Origin: Verrucomicrobiaceae bacterium
GTDB taxonomy: Bacteria; Verrucomicrobiota; Verrucomicrobiia; Verrucomicrobiales; Verrucomicrobiaceae
NCBI GenBank assembly: GCA_016795465.1
Contig: JAEUHK010000055.1
Span: 62,001 to 126,000 of the forward strand
Direction of reading: 5' to 3'
Length of the DNA stretch: 64,000 nt
Position numbers and translations under genes: made by a program. Positions within the stretch are counted from its first letter, which is position 1, and every line of letters begins with the position of its first letter. The notes below the pieces were generated by a model that had not been told where the DNA came from, ran no database searches, and saw nothing but the letters and a program-made list of their open reading frames with translations. Below, one piece after another: positions 43,466 through 51,713 of the stretch.

Positions 43466-44884
43466 CTAGCTCGAAGCAACTTGATCCGCGATCTCCTCGG
43501 CTGGGTAGGTCCAGATTTCGCTCAGGGTGGGATGGTAGTGCGGGATGGCGAGAAACTGCTTCGCCGTGGCCCGGAAGTTCATGGCGACGACGACCTCGTG
43601 GATCAATTCGGTGGCTTCGGGGCCGACAACGCAGGCTCCGAGAATCTCCCCGGTCTGGGCGTGGCCGATCATCTTCACGAAGCCATCCAGTTCGCCCATC
43701 ACCATCGACTTACCATGATCGTTGAAAGGGTAGCTGGCCTCGATGATCGGCACACCACGCTTTTGTAACGCTTCGGCAGTTTCACCAACCACAGCCACTT
43801 GAGGATGGGAAAAGACGCCAAAGAGCAGCAAGCGGTAGTCGATGGTCTCTTCCGCCGGTTTTCCACCGAGCAAACGAACGGCATTCCGGGCAGCGATTTC
43901 CCCCTGCTGGATGGCCACATGCACCACATCCAGCGGGCTGCACACATCGCCGGCAGCGAAGATGTGCGGACGCGAGGTCTGCATTCGGTCGTTCACGGTG
44001 ATTTTCTGCCGATGAGTCGCGATGCCAGCCTGCTCCAGCGCCAGCCCGCCGGTGGCAGGCTGCCTCCCCATGGCCAGCAGGACTTCATCGACCACCACGG
44101 CATGGGTGTGGCCGTCTTGGGTGAACTCCACGCGTTTTCCCGACTCCACCCGCGTGACGGAGGTCAGGTGCGTGCCGCAATGCACCCGCATGCCGCGCCG
44201 CTCGTAGGCCTGGCGCACCACCGCTCCGCATTCGGGATCGGTGCCGGTCAGAAGCTGGGCACTGCGCTGGATCAGAGTCACGCCGCAGCCCATGGCCTCC
44301 AAATAGTGCGCCATTTCGAGGGCGATGGCCCCGCCGCCGAGCACGGCAACGGTCTTCGGAAGTTCCGCTGCGTCTAAAACGTCGTCGCTGGTCCAAAAAC
44401 CCGTCTCTGCCAGTCCGGGCACCGGCGGCACGAAGACCTCCGAACCGGTCGCGATGAGAAAACTGCGCGATTTGACCTGAAAAGCCGCCGAGCCGTCTCG
44501 TGGCCGCACCTCGACCGTGTGCGCATCGACAAACGACGCCGCTCCGCGATGCAGGGTGAAGCGTCCGTCCGCGAGCTGCCCCTGCCGGTAACCGGCGAAA
44601 TCGGCAATCAGCGCCCGCTTTCGCTCCCGCAGCCGGTGCAGGTCCACGCCGCGCGACTCCGCCTTCAGCCCAAACTCCGCCGCATGCCGGATCACGAGCT
44701 GGCGGTTCGCAGATTCGATCAGCGTCTTGCTCGGCATGCAGCCGCGCAGGATGCACAGGCCGCCCAGCTCCCCTGCCCCATCGATCACGGCCACTTTTAG
44801 GCCCGCCGCGTGCGCCGTCCGCGCCCCCGCATAGCCTGCGCTGCCACCGCCAATCACGACCAAATCAAAATCATAGTGCTCCAT
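43466..44884 (-). CDS. Pyridine nucleotide-disulfide oxidoreductase (dihydrolipoamide dehydrogenase/MerA-like)
   Basis: 472 residues from the ATG at 44884. FAD-binding GGGSAGYAGART, the redox-active disulfide CILRGCMPSK, the NAD(P)-binding GGGAIALEMAHYLEAMG, the second FAD motif IFAAGDVCSPLDVVHVAIQQG, and the dimer domain ending with the His-Glu-like HYHPTLSEIWTYPAEE are all present. This is the class I flavoprotein disulfide reductase family. The substrate is not clear: no lipoyl-complex or mercury genes are near, and it lacks an N-terminal heavy-metal domain. Confidence 0.9.
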   Translation of the reverse strand: MEHYDFDLVVIGGGSAGYAGARTAHAAGLKVAVIDGAGELGGLCILRGCMPSKTLIESANRQLVIRHAAEFGLKAESRGVDLHRLRERKRALIADFAGYRQGQLADGRFTLHRGAASFVDAHTVEVRPRDGSAAFQVKSRSFLIATGSEVFVPPVPGLAETGFWTSDDVLDAAELPKTVAVLGGGAIALEMAHYLEAMGCGVTLIQRSAQLLTGTDPECGAVVRQAYERRGMRVHCGTHLTSVTRVESGKRVEFTQDGHTHAVVVDEVLLAMGRQPATGGLALEQAGIATHRQKITVNDRMQTSRPHIFAAGDVCSPLDVVHVAIQQGEIAARNAVRLLGGKPAEETIDYRLLLFGVFSHPQVAVVGETAEALQKRGVPIIEASYPFNDHGKSMVMGELDGFVKMIGHAQTGEILGACVVGPEATELIHEVVVAMNFRATAKQFLAIPHYHPTLSEIWTYPAEEIADQVASS

Positions 44885-44932
44885 GCCCGCGAGGCTTCCG
44901 CCGGAGCCACCGCCGCGCAATCCGAAAGTGGC

Positions 44933-46354
44933 TCACGCCATCGGCAGCAGCTCCTTGATTGGCTCGCCAAAGGGCAAAATGGGCATCGGACGGCCTTGGA
45001 AGTCATCAAAGGTATCGTTCGGGTCGATGCCGAGGTGCTGGTAAACCGTCGCCCAGAGGTCATTCGGGCTCAGCGGCCGCTCGATGGGGAATTCCGCCCG
45101 CGGATTCGTCGCGCCGATGATTTGTCCCGTCTGCATGCCGCCGCCGCTCACGATGAAAGACATCGCCTGCGGCCAGTGGTCGCGGCCCGGCTGGCTCACG
45201 CCCGTCTGCGTGCCGATTTGCGTGTTGATCTTCGGCGTGCGGCCAAACTCACCCGTGATGATGACGAGCACGTCTTTGTCGAGACCACGCTGATGGATGT
45301 CCTCGATCAAAGCGGAGGCCGCTTGGTCGTAAACCGGCATGCGCCAGCGTGCGTCAGCATACATGTCGCAATTCACCGCGTGGCTGTCCCAATTGTAGGT
45401 GCAGTTCTTCGGGATCGGCGTCGAGAAAGGATTCTCCCACACCATCGTCACGAAACGGCAGCCCGCCTCGACGAGCCGTCGGGCCATCAAACCGCGCTGG
45501 CCGTAGGTGCTGTAGCCGTAGCGCTCGCGGGTTTTCGCAGACTCTTTGCTCAAATCGAAGGCCTCGCGCACCTGCGGCGTCGTCAGCATGCCAAAGGCCC
45601 GCTGGCCAAAGCTGTCCATCGCCTCCATCAGGCCGCCGCGATCCATCTCACGCTTCAGATTGTCCATGCCCTTCAGCAAATGCATGCGGTCATCCAGGCG
45701 GTGCTCCATGTCCGGCGTGAGGCCGATGTTTTCGACCTTGAACTCCTTCGCGCTCGGATCGCCCACCACCATGAAAGGCGATGACGATTGCCCGAGGTAG
45801 GCCGACCCCAGCGAGAAGGTATCGATCCCGCTGCGACCGCGGTCCACGCCCGCCACACAGACCGGCATCGCCTCGCCGGAGCGTTGCAGTTTGCGCTGCA
45901 CAATCGAGGTCACGGAAGGCGCATCGTTCACGAATCCCACCGGCAGCGCCGGCAGACGGCCCGTCATGAAGCGCTTGTGCCCGCCGCCGTGGTCGCTGAA
46001 CTCATGATGCACGCTGCGGATGATGTTGAATTTGTCCGCCATCTTCGCCTGCCGCGGGAACAGCTCACAAATATGCGTGCCCGGCACGTTCGTGCGGATC
46101 GGATTGAGCACGCCGCGATACTCCACCGGCGCGTTTGGCTTCATGTCATAGCTCTCGAGCTGCGACATCCCGCCCGGCAGCCACACAAAGATCACCGATT
46201 TGTCTTTTAGCTTCCGCCCCGCCGCCTTCGCGATGGCTTCCGCCCGCAGCGTATCGCTCAACGACCAGCCCGTCAGCGCCAGCGAGCCCAGACTGAGAAA
46301 ACTCCGCCTTGAGAGCGGGCCGGAGCAGCGGGAGGAAGTCAAGAGGCGGGACAT
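44933..46354 (-). CDS. DUF1501 (sulfatase-like) Tat-exported protein
   Basis: 473 residues. A twin-arginine-type leader is visible (PLSRRSFLSLGSLALTGWSL). The DUF1501 fold, related to sulfatases, shows SVIFVWLPGGMSQLESYDMK (metal-binding region with the Asp), NIIRSVHHEFSDHGGGHKRF, DVLVIITGEFGRTPKINTQIG and DHWPQAMSFIVSGGGMQTGQIIGATN. In many Planctomycetes and Verrucomicrobia, DUF1501 genes sit next to a DUF1549/DUF1553 cytochrome c protein; that partner is absent here. Presumably acts in the periplasm; the reaction is not known. Confidence 0.92.
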   Translation of the reverse strand: MSRLLTSSRCSGPLSRRSFLSLGSLALTGWSLSDTLRAEAIAKAAGRKLKDKSVIFVWLPGGMSQLESYDMKPNAPVEYRGVLNPIRTNVPGTHICELFPRQAKMADKFNIIRSVHHEFSDHGGGHKRFMTGRLPALPVGFVNDAPSVTSIVQRKLQRSGEAMPVCVAGVDRGRSGIDTFSLGSAYLGQSSSPFMVVGDPSAKEFKVENIGLTPDMEHRLDDRMHLLKGMDNLKREMDRGGLMEAMDSFGQRAFGMLTTPQVREAFDLSKESAKTRERYGYSTYGQRGLMARRLVEAGCRFVTMVWENPFSTPIPKNCTYNWDSHAVNCDMYADARWRMPVYDQAASALIEDIHQRGLDKDVLVIITGEFGRTPKINTQIGTQTGVSQPGRDHWPQAMSFIVSGGGMQTGQIIGATNPRAEFPIERPLSPNDLWATVYQHLGIDPNDTFDDFQGRPMPILPFGEPIKELLPMA

Positions 46355-46480
46355 GAGACGCGATGCGATCCTTTACGAGGGCGTGGCGGCCTGTCTCTCA
46401 TTTTGCTGAAATCCTCACCGCTCGTGATTCCCGTTTGGCAAAGCCCTGCCGCTCGCCACATCCTGCGGCAGCCTTTTCTG

Positions 46481-47683
46481 ATGAAGACTCTCTTTTTGAC
46501 CAATGAATACCCGCCGCACATCTACGGCGGCGCTGGCGTGCACGTGGAATACCTCTCCAAGGAGCTCGCGAAGCTCATGGAGGTGGAGGTGCGGTGCTTT
46601 GGCGATCAAGATGACACCCAGCCGAATCTCCGCGTCATGGGCACCGGCTTGCAAAATGGCGACTGGACCTGCCCCGCGCACCTGAAGTCCGTCTTTGGTG
46701 CCCTGCAGCGCTGCCTCGATTTCAACACCAAGGCCATCGACGCCTCCCTCGTGCACCTGCACACCTGGTATTCCCACTTCGGCGGCATCCTCGCCAAGCT
46801 CAACTACGGCGTCCCCATGGTCCTCACCGTCCACTCCCTCGAGCCCCTCCGCCCGTGGAAGCGCGAGCAGCTCGGCGGCGGCTACGACTTCACTGTCTGG
46901 CTCGAAGCCACCGCCTTGAAGATGGCCGATGCCGTCATCGCCGTCAGCGAGGAGACCAAGGTGGACCTCCTCCGCCTCTTCGACCTCGATCCGCACAAGA
47001 TCCACGTCATCCACAACGGCATCGACCTCGATGAATACCATCGTATCGAGGCACCCGAGGTTCTGCAAAAGCACGGTGTCGATCCCACCCAGCCCTACGT
47101 CCTCTTCGTCGGCCGCATCACCCGGCAAAAAGGCATCATCCACCTCGTCCGCGCCATCCAGCACCTCGATCCCGGCATCCAGGTCGTCCTTTGCGCCGGC
47201 GCACCGGACACGCCCGAGATCAAAGCCGAGATGGAGGCCGCCGTCGCCGCCGTCAGTGCGCAGCGGCCCGGCATCGTCTGGATCCAGGCCATGCTCCCCG
47301 TTCAGGAAAAGATCGCCATGTACTCCCATGCCGCGGTCTTCTGCTGCCCCTCCATCTACGAACCCTTTGGCATCATCAACCTCGAGGCCATGGCCTGCGA
47401 GACCGCCGTCGTCGCCAGCGCCGTCGGCGGCATCAAAGAGGTCGTCGTCCAGGGCGAGACCGGCCTCCTCATCCCGCTGGAACAGCAGACCGAGAGCCCC
47501 TTCGAGGCCCTCCACCCCGAGCAATACGCCCGCGACCTTGCCGACGGCATCAATGCCCTCATGCGCGACGAGCCCAAACGCCGCGCCATGGCCCTCGCCG
47601 GCCGCCAACGAGCCGTCGAGCACTTCAGTTGGAAATCCATCGCCCGTAAAACGATGGCTCTCTACAAAACACTGGCCGGGTGA
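46481..47683 (+). CDS. GT4-family glycogen synthase-like glycosyltransferase
   Basis: 400 residues from the ATG at 46481. A GT-B glycosyltransferase of family 4: the N-terminal EYPPHIYGGAGVHVEYLSKE loop, VPMVLTVHSLEPLRPWK, the domain-linking IDLDEYHRI and YVLFVGRITRQKGIIHLVRA, and the sugar-nucleotide-binding EPFGIINLEAMACETAVVAS (E-x7-E). The start and length fit the actinobacterial-type GlgA/GlgM glycogen or maltose-1-phosphate synthase group (TIGR02149) rather than E. coli GlgA. Probably uses ADP-glucose; the acceptor is unproven. No other glycogen gene is in the window. Confidence 0.88.
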   Translation: MKTLFLTNEYPPHIYGGAGVHVEYLSKELAKLMEVEVRCFGDQDDTQPNLRVMGTGLQNGDWTCPAHLKSVFGALQRCLDFNTKAIDASLVHLHTWYSHFGGILAKLNYGVPMVLTVHSLEPLRPWKREQLGGGYDFTVWLEATALKMADAVIAVSEETKVDLLRLFDLDPHKIHVIHNGIDLDEYHRIEAPEVLQKHGVDPTQPYVLFVGRITRQKGIIHLVRAIQHLDPGIQVVLCAGAPDTPEIKAEMEAAVAAVSAQRPGIVWIQAMLPVQEKIAMYSHAAVFCCPSIYEPFGIINLEAMACETAVVASAVGGIKEVVVQGETGLLIPLEQQTESPFEALHPEQYARDLADGINALMRDEPKRRAMALAGRQRAVEHFSWKSIARKTMALYKTLAG

Positions 47684-47714
47684 GCCATCGTCCGTCGTGC
47701 GGGACTTTTCGTTC

Positions 47715-47734
47715 GTAGTTCGGGCTTCAGCCCG
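47715..47734. repeat. Left 20-bp hairpin arm bracketing the TIR unit
   Basis: GTAGTTCGGGCTTCAGCCCG is an exact reverse complement of 51690-51709. It holds a hairpin (CGGGCTTCAGCCCG) and starts with the GTAG end found in the double-hairpin elements. It lies in the gap after the GT4 gene, 175 nt before the TIR gene starts; a related hairpin also appears alone near 62617. Confidence 0.75.
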
Positions 47735-47909
47735 TGCCCTTCAATCTCACGAGTAAGCATTTCCGCCGTTATTGTGCGCATGGAAAATGGCCTTCGGCTG
47801 CTTTCGTGTCAGCTCCAGAGCAGCGTTCTGAGAAAAACCCATTGAGCCTCCCCCTTGCCAAGGTCGGGCGGCTCCGCTTGGATGGCGGGAATCTGCCCCG
47901 AGTCCCGCC

Positions 47910-50570
47910 ATGCCTGACGATTTCCGCTTCGATGTCTTCCTCAGCCACTCGTCCAAGGACAAGCCGGTGGTCCGTGACATCGCGGAGCGATTGAAGAAGG
48001 ACGGGGTGAAGGTGTGGTTCGATGAATGGGAGATCAAACCCGGCGACAGCATTCCGGCGAAGATCGAGGAAGGGTTGGAGCGCTCGCGCGTGCTGGTGCT
48101 CTGCATGTCGGCGAATGCGTTCGGCTCGGACTGGGCTCAGTTGGAGTCCGGCACGTTCCGCTTTCGCGACCCGCTGAACAAGGAGCGCCGCTTCCTTCCT
48201 CTGTGCCTCGACGACGCCCCCATCAAAGGCTCCCTGGCGCAATTCCTTTACATCAATTGGCTCCCGGCGGAGCGCGAGCAGGAGTATGCGAAACTTCGTG
48301 AGGTCTGCCTCCACCCGACCACTTGGCCCTTGCCAAAGGAAACGAAAGCGCGCCAAATGAACAATGATCAAGAAAGTGTCGACTCTGTAGCAGGCACTCA
48401 TCGCAAACAGCGCCAGACATCTGACAAGAGCGAATCCGACCGCTTGGTAGAGAATCTCACACCATTCAAAGTGCTCACGGCGGCTTTGTCGCATGTGCCC
48501 GGACTCAGGATACTCTTCGGCGTTGTTGGTGTGCTGGCCATTCTCGCGATTGCCCGCGTCTGGTCACTAGACCGAGGTTGGACGATTGTTGGAGCCTGCG
48601 CGGTAGTGTTGTTGTCGTTCGTGTTGCTAGTGCTTGCAAAGTTTAGCGCCTCGAAAACCTCTGAATTTCGCGGACCTGCGAAGGTGCTCATGTGGTTCTG
48701 CGTTTTGCTCTTTATGGTATGGTGCGCCTTACTGACTGGATGCGTTTTTTTCAAATGGCCAGTTCCAGTCAGCATGCTGCCTCTTAGCCCGGTCCCTCAA
48801 CCGTCCACCAATACAGTGGTCATTTCTGGTTTGGTAACGATTGATGGCCGGCCAGCCTCTGACCGTCGCGATCTTAAACTTGTGTGCGATACAGATGCGG
48901 GGCTTTCGCTGGAAGCAGCTGTTTTATCTGGCGCGCGCTTTAGGATCGTAGTGCCGCCGGGAACAGCTTCCGCGACTGTAACCGCGCGTGCTGGGAATCG
49001 AATGGGCAAAACGGTGTTCGACATTCGTGCCAAGGAGCAGGACAAGACGATAACGCTTGAGCCGATTGAATCGGGGCTGCCCCTTTTGCGGATATTTGAT
49101 GAGCGGCGACTTGGACCGCTTGACTCCGTGAGAACAAAAGATGGCGATCAGATTCCATTATCCTACGCACGCTCGGAAGAATCAGCGCCACCTCGGATTA
49201 CCACATTTTCAACCGTCATAACATCAAGCGAATCCATTTCAGCTTTCGACGCGGAGGCAACGATCGACCCGGTCTTTGTGGATAATGCGGTCGTGCGCGT
49301 CACCCACTGGAGCCCCCCGCCACCAATTGCTGATATGCTCATGGTTTTTCCGGCAGCTCGCATGCACGTTAGTTATGTTCAAATTGATGCCCCAAAGAAG
49401 GACTCAGAGGGACTTTTCAGAGCCCCATTTCTTTCGGATGCCGGGCCAATCTATATTTCACTACGCCCTGATGAGCCAGAGCGTTTGGCGATCATCGCTG
49501 GAGCCACGACGCCCGGCGTGTATACGTTCGATGTGGGATTAGAATGCCATTCGCGAGATAGCCGGAGCACAGTATGGGCAGCCCACGACGTCCAAGTTTA
49601 TTTTGCCGGGCCAGAGATTCGGGAAGCGCAAGCGCGGGTGTTCTCGAAATCCAAGCAGGAGCAGGAGAAAGATCGCAGGATTCAAGAGTTGCTCAAAACC
49701 AATCCAGCAAAGGTTCTGTTGCCGGAAACTGATGCTGACTGGTCCGAGATAGAAAGCGCGATTGAAGTGCTTACTAAGCCAGATCCTACCGCGTTTGCTG
49801 CCGCAATGACATTGCACAAATCGGGCAAATTTGCGAATTCGTCGCCGCTGAACGAAGAAATCATCGCATGTATTGCGAGAACAGGCGGCGAGAACGCACT
49901 ACAGTTCCTAACAGAATGCATCAAATCTGACGAATGGGGCGAGCCGAAGAGCGCTGTGTTCAGCCTTTTGGAGATGAACACTCCAGCTTCTATAGCCATC
50001 TTAAAGACGGCCGTAGCTGAAAAGCGTAAGTCCGCAATAGAAGCCTTGATTGAAACTGCATCAGCTCATGCTCCACCTGGAGAATTGCAAGCCGACTTGT
50101 TACCCTTCATTCATGACGCCCTGACAGACGCTCGCGAATACACACGAGATGAAGCGCTTGGAGCATTGGCAAAGTTAAAGCCGGAGGAAGCCATCGTTAA
50201 GGCAAAGGACTGGCTGGCCTCAGACAAGGACGAAGACATTCTATTGGGGGCGAAATATTGTGCCATCCTCGGCGCTAAGGAATTGTTCGGCCTTGTCGAT
50301 TCAGCTTTTAATCGCCTCAAGGACGATGCTCACAAGAAAGATTTGATTCCGTCGCTGTGTAGCTTCGCATCGGAAAGAGACATTCAGAGGCTCCTCGTTC
50401 GCTTGCGGGAGTTCAAAGACGATGTGGAATCTGCCGATCTGATTCTGAACGCCCTAACTCGCCTGACGGGACAACACATGGGCTTTATTCAGGAATCAGA
50501 TGGAGAAGCGGAATCGAGAAATGAAGCTGTTATCGCACGCTGGGAAAAGCATCTGAAGAACCGCTACTGA
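47910..50570 (+). CDS. TIR domain protein with three membrane helices and a HEAT-like tail
   Basis: 886 residues. Residues 5-130 are a TIR domain (FDVFLSHSSKDKPVV, WFDEWEIKPGDSI, and SDWAQLESGTFRF with Glu79 at the place of the NADase catalytic Glu). Three transmembrane helices lie at about 200-217, 224-243 and 259-281. A beta-sandwich, carboxypeptidase-regulatory-like part follows (about 295-380), then a mixed region, and a HEAT-like helical tail from about 600 to the end. The first 440 nt are GC-rich like the chromosome, but the rest is clearly poorer in GC. TIR plus membrane plus alpha-solenoid suits an anti-phage NADase effector. The next gene starts at the very next base. No Thoeris or CBASS partner is present. 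Confidence 0.88.
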   Translation: MPDDFRFDVFLSHSSKDKPVVRDIAERLKKDGVKVWFDEWEIKPGDSIPAKIEEGLERSRVLVLCMSANAFGSDWAQLESGTFRFRDPLNKERRFLPLCLDDAPIKGSLAQFLYINWLPAEREQEYAKLREVCLHPTTWPLPKETKARQMNNDQESVDSVAGTHRKQRQTSDKSESDRLVENLTPFKVLTAALSHVPGLRILFGVVGVLAILAIARVWSLDRGWTIVGACAVVLLSFVLLVLAKFSASKTSEFRGPAKVLMWFCVLLFMVWCALLTGCVFFKWPVPVSMLPLSPVPQPSTNTVVISGLVTIDGRPASDRRDLKLVCDTDAGLSLEAAVLSGARFRIVVPPGTASATVTARAGNRMGKTVFDIRAKEQDKTITLEPIESGLPLLRIFDERRLGPLDSVRTKDGDQIPLSYARSEESAPPRITTFSTVITSSESISAFDAEATIDPVFVDNAVVRVTHWSPPPPIADMLMVFPAARMHVSYVQIDAPKKDSEGLFRAPFLSDAGPIYISLRPDEPERLAIIAGATTPGVYTFDVGLECHSRDSRSTVWAAHDVQVYFAGPEIREAQARVFSKSKQEQEKDRRIQELLKTNPAKVLLPETDADWSEIESAIEVLTKPDPTAFAAAMTLHKSGKFANSSPLNEEIIACIARTGGENALQFLTECIKSDEWGEPKSAVFSLLEMNTPASIAILKTAVAEKRKSAIEALIETASAHAPPGELQADLLPFIHDALTDAREYTRDEALGALAKLKPEEAIVKAKDWLASDKDEDILLGAKYCAILGAKELFGLVDSAFNRLKDDAHKKDLIPSLCSFASERDIQRLLVRLREFKDDVESADLILNALTRLTGQHMGFIQESDGEAESRNEAVIARWEKHLKNRY

Positions 50571-51686
50571 GTGGAGCGCGGTCTTTGCCTGCGGCAGCCG
50601 ACGGCAAAGGGCAATCTGCTCGTTTTTCCCAGCTACTATCGGAAGGAGAGGCCGGACATCGTGCAGTATCCGGCGGTGCAGGTGAACTATCGCTTCACGG
50701 GATTCCTCGACGAGCTGTATGCCACGCTGGTCGTACGCCTGCACCACAGCGACGCGTTCGAGCAGGACGAGCTGTGGCGTTACGCCGCCGATTTCAAGAC
50801 GAACGCCGGGAAGCAGCTCGGCATCAAGCTGACGCGGCGCGCGCCGGGCGTGGGCGATCTGGAGGTGTATTTCGACCCGACGGTCGCGATGGAGGAGAAG
50901 ATCATCTTCAGCAAATACGTGCACGAGCACCTGCTCCAGCACGCGCGCGACGTGGAGCGGCTGCGGCATTATGTCTGCCCGCAGTGCGGCACGCCGGTGG
51001 GCAATCGCGAGGTGGCGATGAAACGGCTCAACGACTGGCTGCGTGGGCGTCCGCCACAGTCGGACGCGAAGAGCCTATTTTCTCTCCTCAAGAAGAAGGA
51101 GGAGACGCCGAGCATCATCTGCGTGGGCTGCGAACAGCGGGTGCCGCTCTGGGATAATATGGAGCAGTGCTTCGCCAGCCCGGAGATTCAGCAACGGGTG
51201 CGCGACATGCAGGAGGAGGCCAACGTCGAACTGGACAACGAGAGCAAAGAACGAGCGCTCGTCGGCGAGGTCATCTCAACGGTGGCGCTGGCTGCGCAGA
51301 TTAGCCGTGAGAAGAACGTGAGTGACCACGGGATCGACATGGAGATCGAGTTCAAGGACGACGCCCATGAAGCGACCCACCGGTTCATCTTCCTGCAATT
51401 GAAGTCCGGCGACTCCTACACACGGAAGCGGAAGACGGACGGCACGGAGGTCTTCACCATCAAGGACGAGCGTCATGCCCGCTACTGGATGGCGTCCCCA
51501 TTTCCCGTGCTGCTGGTGATCCGCAACTCCGAAGGCGAAGTCCGCTGGATGGAAGTGCGCGATTACCTGAAACGTGTGAGCGAGAACGGGACGAAGCCGG
51601 TGAAGCAGATCGTCTTCGAGGGCGAGCGCTTCGACGTGATGAGCGTGCGGCGGTGGCGTGAGAGGATTCTCGCCGCCGGGAAGTGA
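50571..51686 (+). CDS. DUF4365 protein, C-terminal fragment of a larger signalling/defence protein
   Basis: 371 residues from a GTG that directly follows the TIR gene stop (TGA then GTG, no gap and no Shine-Dalgarno site). Residues 1-150 (LLVFPSYYRKERPDI, FLDELYATLVVRLHHSD, HYVCPQCGTPVGNREVAMKR, with paired cysteines CPQC and CVGC at about 147 and 190) read, from memory, like the part that follows the NTPase core in large bacterial TIR/STAND or Roc-COR proteins. Residues about 250-345 are a DUF4365 domain (DHGIDMEIEFKDD, FIFLQLKSGDSY, VLLVIRNSEGEVRWMEVRDY), which has a nuclease-like E-x-Q/K core. GC content returns to chromosomal level. Probably the 3' end of a gene whose middle was lost. Confidence 0.75.
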   Translation: MERGLCLRQPTAKGNLLVFPSYYRKERPDIVQYPAVQVNYRFTGFLDELYATLVVRLHHSDAFEQDELWRYAADFKTNAGKQLGIKLTRRAPGVGDLEVYFDPTVAMEEKIIFSKYVHEHLLQHARDVERLRHYVCPQCGTPVGNREVAMKRLNDWLRGRPPQSDAKSLFSLLKKKEETPSIICVGCEQRVPLWDNMEQCFASPEIQQRVRDMQEEANVELDNESKERALVGEVISTVALAAQISREKNVSDHGIDMEIEFKDDAHEATHRFIFLQLKSGDSYTRKRKTDGTEVFTIKDERHARYWMASPFPVLLVIRNSEGEVRWMEVRDYLKRVSENGTKPVKQIVFEGERFDVMSVRRWRERILAAGK

Positions 51687-51689
51687 GGG

Positions 51690-51709
51690 CGGGCTGAAGC
51701 CCGAACTAC
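51690..51709. repeat. Right 20-bp hairpin arm bracketing the TIR unit
   Basis: CGGGCTGAAGCCCGAACTAC is the exact reverse complement of 47715-47734 and ends in the CTAC typical of the double-hairpin elements. It lies between the DUF4365 stop and the 3' end of the haem-binding protein gene, which is transcribed toward it. Confidence 0.75.
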
Positions 51710-51713
51710 GTAC

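Noticed and set aside
47910..50570. Thoeris or CBASS system
   Set aside because: Neither a ThsA-like SIR2/SLOG protein nor a CD-NTase is adjacent; only DUF4365 follows.
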